Source: Ruminococcaceae bacterium UBA1405 (GTDB lineage: Bacteria > Bacillota > Clostridia > Oscillospirales > Ruminococcaceae). Taken from it: a DNA stretch of 64,000 nt. Made by a program: the position numbers and the translations under genes. The DNA is taken from assembly GCA_002305685.1 (NCBI GenBank), contig DBQB01000024.1:1-64000 (forward strand), written 5' to 3'. Under the pieces are notes generated by a model. That model was not told the DNA's origin, ran no database searches, and was given only the letters and a program-made list of their open reading frames with translations. This document shows, one piece after another, positions 33,708 to 41,641 of this stretch. The stretch's first letter is position 1. Every line of letters starts with the position of its first letter.

Positions 33708-34446
33708 CCTCCGCAACAGGAACGCACCGGTATTCATACATACGTCCCCGCTTACCGCAATATGTGATCCCTCCCAGCTGACGAAGGACCCGTACCGCAG
33801 CCCTTGCAAGAGGTATGGGACAGGCAAACTGGGCGGAAAATTCTCCAACCGTGAAGGGCTGAGGCAAATTTTCCAATCCGGGCAAAACGGAAAGATAATC
33901 CTTCGGGGAAGAAAAACGGTACTGGTGCAGCAGCTCCGTCGGGATCCGCTGGAGATGCCGGGCGCCTTTCTTGCGATTTTTTCCCTGTCCGTTGAGAGAG
34001 CGGTATTCCACCACCCGGGTAGTCACCGCCACAAAAGAAAGGTTTTCCCGTGTAAGATAGGCCGGAAGCCGTGCCAGCTCCCCAAACAGATCCAAAACCC
34101 GTCCTTTTTTGGGACAGCGCCGGGAGAAAACCACCTCCCCGGTATCCGGATCGAGCCAAATAAGCCTTTTTTCCAGCACCACCGGATAGACCACCGTGAC
34201 CGAAAACCCTTCCGATAAATAGTAATCCAGCTTTGCCTTCATTTTATAAAGATCTTTGCTTTGAATCTCCACAATCTCATTGCCGCATCGGATATCCGCC
34301 ACATAGGGGCCCACCGGCTGCTCATGAAACAGGGGATCCGCCATAAAATATGCCTTAAGCTCCCTATGAAGTTGATACTCTGACAGTGTGCCGATCGTAA
34401 GTCCGGATCTGCCGTCTTTCCCCGACGGCGGCGCCGTACACTGCAT
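33685..34446 (-). CDS. Unknown protein with nuclease-like IEIQ motif
   Basis: About 253 residues. The N-terminal half contains IGTLSEYQLHRELKAYF, YVADIRCGNEIVEIQSKDL and VTVVYPVVLEKRLIWLD. The Asp in VADI followed by ExQ in VEIQ is spaced like the D...ExK core of PD-(D/E)xK nucleases. The middle holds RRCPKKGRVLDLFGEL, VEYRSLNGQGKNRKKGARH and RIPTELL. The C-terminal ~70 residues look like a winged helix (FTVGEFSAQFACPIPLARAAVR). I recognise relatives in Clostridia as conserved unknowns. The ATG at 34446 is chosen for its AAGGGG ribosome site; an in-frame ATG at 34527 lacks one. A nuclease-plus-DNA-binding role is an inference. Confidence 0.6.
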   Translation of the reverse strand: MQCTAPPSGKDGRSGLTIGTLSEYQLHRELKAYFMADPLFHEQPVGPYVADIRCGNEIVEIQSKDLYKMKAKLDYYLSEGFSVTVVYPVVLEKRLIWLDPDTGEVVFSRRCPKKGRVLDLFGELARLPAYLTRENLSFVAVTTRVVEYRSLNGQGKNRKKGARHLQRIPTELLHQYRFSSPKDYLSVLPGLENLPQPFTVGEFSAQFACPIPLARAAVRVLRQLGGITYCGKRGRMYEYRCVPVAEVTPQSGN

Positions 34447-34639
34447 AAAGCTTTTCCCCTTTCCGGGAGATTTTCCAGATAACCAAGCATCTTTTCTCAG
34501 GTGGTCTCCCCGCTCCATCATCCGCACAATATAACGGCTCTTTTCGCGACATCTTATTATAGCACGTTTTGAAACCGTTTCCTATCCAATGGGAGAAAAA
34601 CAAATATAAATTTTGTAGATTAGATTTTTTGTAAAACGA

Positions 34640-34668
34640 TAGACAAACGAGTTCAACATTAGTATAAT
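34640..34668 (+). promoter_or_regulatory. Promoter of the small membrane protein gene
   Basis: TAGACA (34640-34645), a 17-base spacer and TATAAT (34663-34668). Confidence 0.75.
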
Positions 34669-34694
34669 AAAAGAAAAAAAGGAGTGTGTTTTCT

Positions 34695-35018
34695 ATGTCA
34701 AATCAACAGGTAACCGTTCAGCCTACCCAGGAAGATATTGATCAGAATCGAATTATAGCGCTTTTGAGTTATATCGGGATTCTGTTCCTAATTCCTATGT
34801 TTGCCCGCAAAGACTCTGTATTCTGCAAATATCACGTCAACCAGGGCATTGTATTGTTCCTGTGCAATGTGGTCATCAGCATTGTCTCCTACTTTATTAG
34901 CATCGTAGGCATTCTCAGCATTGTTACCCTGATCTTTATGATTCTGGGTATTGTGAACTGCGTGCAAGGCAAGGTTGCTCCCCTCCCCCTGATTGGCAGC
35001 ATTCAGATTTGGAAATAA
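34695..35018 (+). CDS. Small DUF4870/Tic20-like membrane protein
   Basis: A 107-residue protein with a short hydrophilic N-terminus (QPTQEDIDQNRI), then about three membrane segments (IALLSYIGILFLIPMF; GIVLFLCNVVISIVSYFI; ILSIVTLIFMILGIV). The stretch RKDSVFCKYHVNQGIVLFL is the DUF4870-type hairpin. The ATG at 34695 lies ten bases after AAGGAG. It has its own promoter and terminator, so it is a free-standing gene. No function is known. Confidence 0.8.
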   Translation: MSNQQVTVQPTQEDIDQNRIIALLSYIGILFLIPMFARKDSVFCKYHVNQGIVLFLCNVVISIVSYFISIVGILSIVTLIFMILGIVNCVQGKVAPLPLIGSIQIWK

Positions 35019-35069
35019 CCAACCTGTTGGGATGACTGCTCCAAAACAGACCTCTGAAAATCGCACATA

Positions 35070-35120
35070 AAAAACCGGGACCTTTTTGCGTGCTGATAGC
35101 TCGAAAAGGTCCCGGTTTTT
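35070..35120. terminator. Bidirectional terminator
   Basis: A perfect 17-bp stem with built-in A and T tracts (aaaaaccgggacctttt with its complement), between the small membrane protein and the convergent EIIC-like gene. Confidence 0.9.
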
Positions 35121-35179
35121 CTTTTGTTCAACGTCCATCCTGCTTTTTCCAGTTGGATGGACGTTTCTTTTCCAGTGCT

Positions 35180-36247
35180 TCAGTCCTCCAATTTGAGATC
35201 TCCCGGACGGATCCATCCTGCTTTTCGCATCATTTCGCACAGCACCACCGAAAGCACTGCGGGAAGAATAAAGCAGATCATAGCAAGCCCCACCCAGTCC
35301 ATTGCGGTAATCGCATCTTTGGTCCCGGCGGCAATGTCGCTGAGCCATCCGGTATAGACGCCGATTTGCCCCACCAGACCGCAGGTACCCATGCCCGAGG
35401 CAATCGGCGAACCGTTCATCCGCAGATCAAAGATACAGGTTGCCACCGGACCGGTAATGGCGGAGGCCACCGTCGGCGGAATCCAAATGAGAGGGTTTTT
35501 GACGATATTTCCGATCTGCAGCATACTGGTGCCCAGGCCCTGGGAGAGCAACCCACCGACCCGATTTTCACGATAACTCATCACAGCAAATCCAACCATC
35601 TGAGCGCAGCAACCAGCCACCGCAGCGCCACCAGCCAAACCGGTCAGTCCCAGCGCCGCACAGATGGCGGCACTGCTGATGGGCAGCGTCAGAGCCATTC
35701 CCACCAGAACTGAAACCAAAATTCCCATCCAGAAGGGCTGCAGCTCGGTTGCCCACATAATCACATATCCCAACGCGCTGGCCGCTTTTCCCACCGCCGG
35801 GGCACACCATACCGACAGCAAAACCCCTGCCCCAACCGTCACAAAGGGGGTGAGCAGGATATCGATTTTGGTTTCCTTGGACACGGCCTTGCCCAGCTCC
35901 GCCGCCACAATCGCCACAAACAGCACCGCCAATGGTCCGCCGGCGCCGCCCAGAGTATTGGCAGCGCTGCCCACCGCCAACAAGGAAAACAGCACCAGAG
36001 CAGGCGCCTGAAGGGCATATCCGATAGCCACCGCCATGGCGGGACCGGCCATACTTTTGGCATAACCTCCGATTTCTTCCAGAATGCTTATCCCGGTCTG
36101 TTCTCCCAGTGTGGAAACAATGGTACCGATCAGCAGCGAGGCAAACAACCCCTGAGCCATAGCGCTCATGGCGTCGATACCGTACCGCCGGGCAGAGATC
36201 ACGATATTTTTTCGCTCCAAAAATCCTTTTTGCTGCGTGTCGCTCAT
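35180..36247 (-). CDS. PTS EIIC-type (PF13303) membrane transporter
   Basis: A 355-residue polytopic protein with about ten membrane segments and glycine-rich loops (GGAGGPLAVLFVAIVAAELGK; LPISSAAICAALGLTGLAGGA; GPVATCIFDLRMNGSPIASGMG). It matches the PTS_EIIC_2 family, which stands alone without IIA or IIB domains; no IIA/IIB/HPr gene is nearby. Its substrate and whether it uses phosphotransfer are unknown. The ATG at 36247 follows GGGAGAATT. A promoter overlapped by an exact 12-bp palindrome indicates repression. Confidence 0.85.
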   Translation of the reverse strand: MSDTQQKGFLERKNIVISARRYGIDAMSAMAQGLFASLLIGTIVSTLGEQTGISILEEIGGYAKSMAGPAMAVAIGYALQAPALVLFSLLAVGSAANTLGGAGGPLAVLFVAIVAAELGKAVSKETKIDILLTPFVTVGAGVLLSVWCAPAVGKAASALGYVIMWATELQPFWMGILVSVLVGMALTLPISSAAICAALGLTGLAGGAAVAGCCAQMVGFAVMSYRENRVGGLLSQGLGTSMLQIGNIVKNPLIWIPPTVASAITGPVATCIFDLRMNGSPIASGMGTCGLVGQIGVYTGWLSDIAAGTKDAITAMDWVGLAMICFILPAVLSVVLCEMMRKAGWIRPGDLKLED

Positions 36248-36280
36248 AATTCTCCCATTCCCTTCGTCTTTCCTTGATAT

Positions 36281-36303
36281 TGACATGATAGGTGTCATGA
36301 CAC
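36281..36303. promoter_or_regulatory. Operator of the EIIC-like gene
   Basis: GTGTCATGACAC (36292-36303) is a perfect 12-bp palindrome at the predicted start site. TGACA at 36281-36285 forms a second inverted pair with TGTCA at 36293-36297, giving three related half-sites. Which repressor binds is unknown; a GntR-type is plausible. Confidence 0.6.
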
Positions 36304-36311
36304 TTTTGCCC

Positions 36312-36340
36312 AGTATACCATGAAGCAATAGGAAATACAA
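36312..36340 (-). promoter_or_regulatory. Promoter of the EIIC-like gene
   Basis: TTGTAT (36335-36340), a 17-base spacer and TATACT (36312-36317). Confidence 0.7.
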
Positions 36341-36540
36341 TCCAAGGGGTAGACAAAAAACCGCGGCAAGAGAAAGAAAAGTCGGTGACTTTCACAAAAC
36401 TTCGGCGCAGCTTCAAAACGCAACCGGGCGTTTCCGCTCCCTTACTTTATTTTTTCGTCAGATATCGCTCCCATTGGGGGCTATTGGAATGGATAATTAA
36501 AATATTTAACATTTTTCCTTAAAATTTAAAAGCAATTTGA

Positions 36541-36569
36541 TTGTTTATCTGCAAAATATGTAGTATAAT
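36541..36569 (+). promoter_or_regulatory. Promoter of the GH140-like gene
   Basis: TTGTTT (36541-36546), a 17-base spacer and TATAAT (36564-36569). The leader is about 135 bases and carries an AT-rich 10-bp hairpin (GCATTTAAAT/ATTTAAATGC, 36618-36646). The stretch 36341-36540 has no gene. Confidence 0.7.
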
Positions 36570-36709
36570 CATTGTATCAGTTATAAATTTACCATTTTTG
36601 CCGGATTTTTTGTTTGAGCATTTAAATAATTTAAAAATTTAAATGCGCAGAATGTTCCGGCAGTAAAGCAGCGCAATACAAGACAATTTGTGAAAGGATG
36701 GAAATTCAC

Positions 36710-38032
36710 ATGAAAAAACCATGGGAACTGGGTCTACTCCACACCGACGAAAGCGGGCGCTATCTCAAAAATGGGGACACCCCCTTTTTCTGGCTGGGAG
36801 ATACCGCCTGGGATCTGTTGCAGCGGCTTTCCCCGGATGAGGCCCGCATCTATCTGAAAAACCGTGCGGACAAGGGATTTAACGTCATTCAGGCAGTGCT
36901 GACCAACGCCCGCCGGGAAGGAGACGCCTTGGGCTGCCTTCAGGTAGAGGAGGAGGATATCCTGCAAAACATCGGTCCCCGCAACGAGCCATATTGGCAG
37001 CAGGTGGAGAAAATCACCGACATTGCCGAGGAACTGGGGCTCTATATGGGATTCCTGCCCATCTGGGGAAAGGTGGCCCGCCGCGGCAACATCACCGAAA
37101 AAAATGTGGAAACCTACACCAGGTATATTGCCCGGCGTTTTGGAAAACGCCCCAACATCATCTGGATTATGGGCGGTGATATTCGCGGAAACGAATGCCT
37201 GGAACTCTGGCAGATTATGGGCAAAACCCTCAAGGAGGAGACTCCCGATAAGATGATTGCCTACCATCCTTTTGGGCGGACCTGCTCCTCCTACTGGTTT
37301 TCCGAAAGCGACTGGCTGGATATCCATATGTTCCAGTCGGGACACCGCCGCTATGATCAGATTGATCTCAAAAGCTGGGACGACAAGGACGGAAACGAAC
37401 CCTGGTACGGTGAGGATAACTGGAGATATGTGGAGGCAGAATACCGCCGTCCGGGAAGAATCCGTCCGGTGCTGGACGGTGAGCCTTCCTATGAACAGAT
37501 TCCCCAGGGACTGCATGATCCCAAAGAACCTTATTGGCAGGAACATCATGTACGCCGGTATGCCTGGTGGTCGGTGCTGGCCGGTTCCTGCGGACATACC
37601 TATGGGGACAATTCCATCTTTCAGTTTTACGGCACCGGCCATATTCAGGAATTCGGTGCAATCGATTGCTGGCAAAAAGCCATCCATCACACCGGAAGCG
37701 GACAGATCCAGTATCTGAAAAACCTGATGTTGGAGATTGGCTACCAAAAGGGCGCCAGCTGTCAGGAAATCCTGCTCTCCGGCAGCGGTGAGCGGGAGGC
37801 AAGGGTCAGCGCTTTTGGCACCGATTCAGCGATTGTCCTTTACAGCTATCAGGGGACCCCTTTCTGCATCCACACCAAAGGCCGCGGCCCAATGGAGGGC
37901 TGGTGGATGGATCCGGCTACCGGGGCTCGCAGCTATTTTGGCACCGTCAACCCTGACGAAGGGGTTCAGCTGGTTCCCCCAACGAAAAAAGTGGGGCAGA
38001 ATGACTGGGTCTGCCTGCTCAAAAAAATTTGA
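36710..38032 (+). CDS. DUF4038 glycoside hydrolase (GH140, apiosidase-like)
   Basis: A 440-residue protein with no signal peptide. The TIM barrel (about 5-335) shows PFFWLGDTAWDLLQRLSPDEA, YLKNRADKGFNVIQA, RFGKRPNIIWIMGGDI (likely acid/base region) and RPVLDGEPSYEQ with the nucleophile Glu/Asp candidates. A small C-terminal beta domain (about 350-440) follows, with GWWMDPATGA. Characterised GH140 members are apiosidases acting on rhamnogalacturonan II. The ATG at 36710 is preferred because AAGGATGGAAATTCAC precedes it. It is intracellular, so it would act on imported oligosaccharides. It is monocistronic with its own terminator. Confidence 0.85.
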   Translation: MKKPWELGLLHTDESGRYLKNGDTPFFWLGDTAWDLLQRLSPDEARIYLKNRADKGFNVIQAVLTNARREGDALGCLQVEEEDILQNIGPRNEPYWQQVEKITDIAEELGLYMGFLPIWGKVARRGNITEKNVETYTRYIARRFGKRPNIIWIMGGDIRGNECLELWQIMGKTLKEETPDKMIAYHPFGRTCSSYWFSESDWLDIHMFQSGHRRYDQIDLKSWDDKDGNEPWYGEDNWRYVEAEYRRPGRIRPVLDGEPSYEQIPQGLHDPKEPYWQEHHVRRYAWWSVLAGSCGHTYGDNSIFQFYGTGHIQEFGAIDCWQKAIHHTGSGQIQYLKNLMLEIGYQKGASCQEILLSGSGEREARVSAFGTDSAIVLYSYQGTPFCIHTKGRGPMEGWWMDPATGARSYFGTVNPDEGVQLVPPTKKVGQNDWVCLLKKI

Positions 38033-38110
38033 TTGTCCTACAAAATTTTTTACCCACAATCTGGTTTTTGTGAAAACACTGCATCTTGATTTTGGGCTTT
38101 ACATCATAAA

Positions 38111-38150
38111 CACGCCGCACTCCGAGCCGAACGGCTCGAAGTGCGGCGTG
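38111..38150. terminator. Terminator between the GH140-like gene and the aminotransferase
   Basis: A long GC-rich stem (cacgccgcac...gtgcggcgtg plus cgagcc/ggctcg) followed by TTTTACTTT on the plus strand. Confidence 0.85.
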
Positions 38151-38185
38151 TTTTACTTTGGAATATAACGTAGTAAGTAATGACG

Positions 38186-39358
38186 TCAGCGAGCCTTTAC
38201 AATCCCGCTTTTATCTATGGCTTCAATGGCATAGCGCATCTCGGAGGCATCCTGCACCAGCGCCATACGTACATGACCCTCTCCCGAAGGGCCAAAAGCA
38301 CTGCCGGGGGTTACCAGCACACCGGTTTTTTCAAACAGATCCAGCACAAACTGCTGGGAGGATTGATAGTGGGACGGAATCTCAGCCCAGACGAACATGG
38401 TAGAACTGCACCGTTCCACCGGCCATCCGATGGCGCTGAGACCATCGCAAAGGATGTCCCGACGGTCCTGGTAAGCCTTGCAGGTAACCGCTACACAGGA
38501 CTGATCTCCGGTGAGCGCCGCGATGGCAGCTCTCTGAATGGGCAGGAACATTCCGTAATCCATATTGGATTTGAGCACCGACAATTTTTTGACCACTTCC
38601 CGATTGCCGATGCAAAATCCAATTCGGGCTCCGGCAAGGCCATAGGTCTTGGAGAGAGAGTTAAACTCCACACCTACTTCCTTGGCGCCGGGATAGGCCA
38701 AAAAGCTGCCGCAATGCGCCCCGTCAAAGACCAGCTCGCTGTAGGCGTTGTCGTGCAGCACTATGATATCGTACTTTTTGGCAAAGGCAATGAGTTTTTC
38801 ATAGAACCAATCGGGAGCCATGGCGGTGGTGGGGTTGTTGGGGTAGGAGACGATCATCAGCTTGGCTTTCTGGGCAATCTCCTCAGGAATCTGGGAAAAA
38901 TCAATCAGATAATCGTTTTCCCGGCGCATCGGCATAAAATACCGGGTAGCTCCGGCAATCAGCGGGCCGTCCCCGAACACCGGATAGCAGGGGTCCGGAA
39001 CCAGCACCACATCCCCCTCGTCCACAATAGACAGTGAGATATGGGCAAGGCCTTCCTGAGAACCCAGCAGCGACACCACCTCGGTGCGGGGGTCCAGCTG
39101 CACACCGTAACGGCGCTGATACCACTGAGCCACCGCATCCTGAAGTTCCGGCAGATCGTTGAGGGCATATACATAATTTTTCGTGTCAGCAGTAGCGTCC
39201 AGCAAAGCTTTCACAATGTGGGGCGCCGGTGGAATGTTGGGCGCACCCACACTCAAATCCACCACATGGCACCCTTCCTTCAGCTTTTGCTGTTTCATCT
39301 GCGCCAGCACCGAAAAAATACCCGATCCAAAAGCGTCCATTCTTTTTGCAAATTTCAT
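38186..39358 (-). CDS. Class I/II aminotransferase, LL-diaminopimelate aminotransferase-like
   Basis: A 390-residue PLP enzyme. The PLP Lys is K237 in SLSKTYGLAGARIG. NNPT (174-177), D203 and Y206 complete the cofactor site. N-terminal VDLSVGAPNIPPAP and LLGSQEGLAHI are typical of the DapL/AlaT-like group. Such enzymes are annotated as LL-diaminopimelate aminotransferase (lysine and peptidoglycan precursor synthesis) but several act on other amino acids. The ATG follows GGAAGGAAGTTACAGT. It is monocistronic, divergent from the amidohydrolase. The exact substrate is uncertain. Confidence 0.8.
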   Translation of the reverse strand: MKFAKRMDAFGSGIFSVLAQMKQQKLKEGCHVVDLSVGAPNIPPAPHIVKALLDATADTKNYVYALNDLPELQDAVAQWYQRRYGVQLDPRTEVVSLLGSQEGLAHISLSIVDEGDVVLVPDPCYPVFGDGPLIAGATRYFMPMRRENDYLIDFSQIPEEIAQKAKLMIVSYPNNPTTAMAPDWFYEKLIAFAKKYDIIVLHDNAYSELVFDGAHCGSFLAYPGAKEVGVEFNSLSKTYGLAGARIGFCIGNREVVKKLSVLKSNMDYGMFLPIQRAAIAALTGDQSCVAVTCKAYQDRRDILCDGLSAIGWPVERCSSTMFVWAEIPSHYQSSQQFVLDLFEKTGVLVTPGSAFGPSGEGHVRMALVQDASEMRYAIEAIDKSGIVKAR

Positions 39359-39456
39359 ACTGTAACTTCCTTCCTGCTATTCACACATCCCAATAAGGAT
39401 TTTATCTGCACCTTTCCACGGTATACCCACCGGAACCGATGGTATAAGATGATTAC

Positions 39457-39485
39457 AGTATAGCACGCTGCGTATTTTTTGCCAA
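39457..39485 (-). promoter_or_regulatory. Promoter of the aminotransferase gene
   Basis: TTGGCA (39480-39485), a 17-base spacer and TATACT (39457-39462). Confidence 0.75.
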
Positions 39486-39519
39486 CAAAAAGTGCTTTTT
39501 TTCTCTTTTTTGCCGGCAG

Positions 39520-39548
39520 TTGCAGTTTTTCCCCGATAGGATTATACT
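39520..39548 (+). promoter_or_regulatory. Promoter of the amidohydrolase gene
   Basis: TTGCAG (39520-39525), a 17-base spacer and TATACT (39543-39548). A small dyad (GTAAA-CT-TTTAC) follows at the predicted start site. Confidence 0.75.
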
Positions 39549-39591
39549 AAAAGGGTAAACTTTTACCTTTCTCAGACCGAGGTATCTGGCA

Positions 39592-40398
39592 ATGAAATAT
39601 ATCGACGCACATCTTCATTTTTGTCCCGATTCCGTCCATTTTCAGGATATCGCCCGGGACGCAGGACATCAAAATACCCGGGAACACCTGTTGCAGGTCT
39701 GTAAGCAAAACCAGATTGTCCACTGTATCGTTATGGGCAACACGGATCTGGACGAAAACTGGCAGCAGTATCCCGATTTCTTCAGCTTTTGTGTCGGTGT
39801 GGACCAACAGGCGCTCAGTGGTAACCCGGAACAATCTCTGGCGCGGGTGGAAGCTTTTTTGCAGCAGCAGCGCTGTGTAGGGATCAAGCTCTATCCCGGT
39901 TACAGCCATATCTATCTCTCCGATCCCCTGCTGCATCCCTATTACCGTCTGGCGCAAAAATACGACAAACCGGTAGCCATACACACCGGCGCCGTCGCCA
40001 ATTCCCGGGCGCTGCTCAAATACAGCCATCCGCTGCTGCTGGATGAGGTGGCGGTAACGTTTCCCCAGGTACGTTTCGTGATGTGCCATATGGGAAATCC
40101 CTGGCTTCAGGATGCGGCAGCGGTTCTGGAGAAAAACCCCAATGTATCGGCGGACCTCTCGGGATTGCTGGTAGGACGGTTGCCGATTCGTTTTTACGAG
40201 GAGCACGAAAGCTACCTGACACTGCTAAAAACCTGGATCGAGTATGTGGACGATTACAGCCGTCTGATGTATGGGACCGACTGGCCGCTGGTCAACATCC
40301 CCGATTACCAGAACTTTATTTCCCGGGTAATCCCGGAACGCCATCAGCAAAAGGTATTTTTTGAAAATGCCAATCAAATCTATCAATTAGGGCTATGA
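39592..40398 (+). CDS. Amidohydrolase-family (amidohydrolase 2) hydrolase
   Basis: A 268-residue TIM-barrel metal hydrolase. The zinc site set is H7 and H9 (DAHLHF), K99 in GIKLYPGY, H131 (AIHTGA), H166 (CHMGNPW) and D230 (YGTDWP). Relatives include decarboxylases and lactonases of the amidohydrolase 2 family. It is followed 37 bases later by an epimerase/dehydratase gene in the same direction, so the two may share a pathway. The substrate is unknown. Confidence 0.82.
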   Translation: MKYIDAHLHFCPDSVHFQDIARDAGHQNTREHLLQVCKQNQIVHCIVMGNTDLDENWQQYPDFFSFCVGVDQQALSGNPEQSLARVEAFLQQQRCVGIKLYPGYSHIYLSDPLLHPYYRLAQKYDKPVAIHTGAVANSRALLKYSHPLLLDEVAVTFPQVRFVMCHMGNPWLQDAAAVLEKNPNVSADLSGLLVGRLPIRFYEEHESYLTLLKTWIEYVDDYSRLMYGTDWPLVNIPDYQNFISRVIPERHQQKVFFENANQIYQLGL

Positions 40399-40435
40399 AT
40401 GGCCCGTATTCCACTTCTAAAAGGAGGAAACCATC

Positions 40436-41458
40436 TTGAAAATCCTGATTCTCGGCGGTACCGGCCTTATTAGCTCCGCCATTGTCCGCCAGGGACTGGC
40501 AGCAGGCCATGAAATCGTGGTGGTTAACCGCGGCAAACGTCCCTCCCCCTTCGCAAGTCAAATTGAGACCATCTGTGCGGACCGGCGCGAAGAAAATTTT
40601 GCCTCCAAACTGGAAAAGGTTAAGGCCGATGCGGTGATCGATATGATCTCCTACAACGCCGCCGACGCCCGTCAAACGGTACAGCTATTTCAGGGGAAAA
40701 CCAGCCATCTGATCTTCACCTCCAGCTCGGCTGCCTACAAACGACCTTTCCACTCCTTCCCACTGCGGGAGGATGCGGAAGAATTATGGGACGACCCTGG
40801 TTTCGCCTACGCCTACTATAAGGCGGAGATGGAGCGATATCTGCGGCAGGCCCGAAAAGAGCAGCCCATCCCCATCACCATCATCCGCCCCTCCCTCACC
40901 TTTGGGGCAGGAGCCACAAACTTTGGTCTGCTGCGGCAGAATTATAATGTCGTACATCGGATGCGGCAGCATCTGCCGCTGGTGATGGTGGGAGAAGGCA
41001 CCATTCCCTGGTCCTTTACCTTCTCCGACGATCTGGCAAAGGGCTATATCCTCAGCTGCTGCAATCCCAAAACCTTCAACGACGATTTTCATATCACCAA
41101 CACCGAGGTGGTACTTTGGGAAGACCTGTACCGCGCCATCGGGGAAATCATCGGGGAAACACCCCAGCTGGTATATGTCCCTACCCAAACCCTTCAGATG
41201 GCCGATCCGGATCTTTTCGGACATCTCTGGTATGAAAAACGATTCCCCGGCGTTTTCAGCATGGAAAAATTCCAGAAAGCCGTCCCCGCCTATCAGCCTT
41301 CCATCACCCTCAAACAGGGTATGTCTGACCTGATTGACTGGTGGGAGAAAAACGCCTGTGAAATTGACAGCGGTAAAATGCGTCTGGAAGATACCATCTG
41401 CCAATGCGTGTTTGATTTTCAAAAGACGCTGTGTGAAAAACTCAGCGGTCAGGCGTGA
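40436..41458 (+). CDS. NAD-dependent epimerase/dehydratase
   Basis: A 340-residue atypical extended SDR. The nucleotide-binding motif is LGGTGLISSAIVRQGLAAGH (7-26). The catalytic Tyr-Lys pair is probably YYKAE (about 122-126), and TSSSAAYKRPF is the serine region. This atypical group (with WcaG-like proteins, often with an SGG... or GGTGLIS start) acts on nucleotide sugars or reduces other sugars. The start is TTG at 40436, eight bases after AAAGGAGG. It is co-directional with the amidohydrolase. Confidence 0.82.
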   Translation: MKILILGGTGLISSAIVRQGLAAGHEIVVVNRGKRPSPFASQIETICADRREENFASKLEKVKADAVIDMISYNAADARQTVQLFQGKTSHLIFTSSSAAYKRPFHSFPLREDAEELWDDPGFAYAYYKAEMERYLRQARKEQPIPITIIRPSLTFGAGATNFGLLRQNYNVVHRMRQHLPLVMVGEGTIPWSFTFSDDLAKGYILSCCNPKTFNDDFHITNTEVVLWEDLYRAIGEIIGETPQLVYVPTQTLQMADPDLFGHLWYEKRFPGVFSMEKFQKAVPAYQPSITLKQGMSDLIDWWEKNACEIDSGKMRLEDTICQCVFDFQKTLCEKLSGQA

Positions 41459-41533
41459 CAAACCGCTAACCATTTTCAGCGCCGCCTATCCTATTCTCTT
41501 GGGATAGTCAAGTTGTTTGATCACACAGTACCA

Positions 41534-41582
41534 AAAAATCCGGAAGATTTGCGTCATAATGGCACAAATCTTCCGGATTTTT
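41534..41582. terminator. Bidirectional terminator
   Basis: A perfect 18-bp stem (41534-41551 with 41565-41582) with A and T tracts, between the epimerase and the convergent hydratase. Confidence 0.9.
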
Positions 41583-41641
41583 ATGTTGCAAATCTTTTCC
41601 GTGTAGGTTGCTGTCGTTTTCTCTGGGAACGGTGCCAGACC

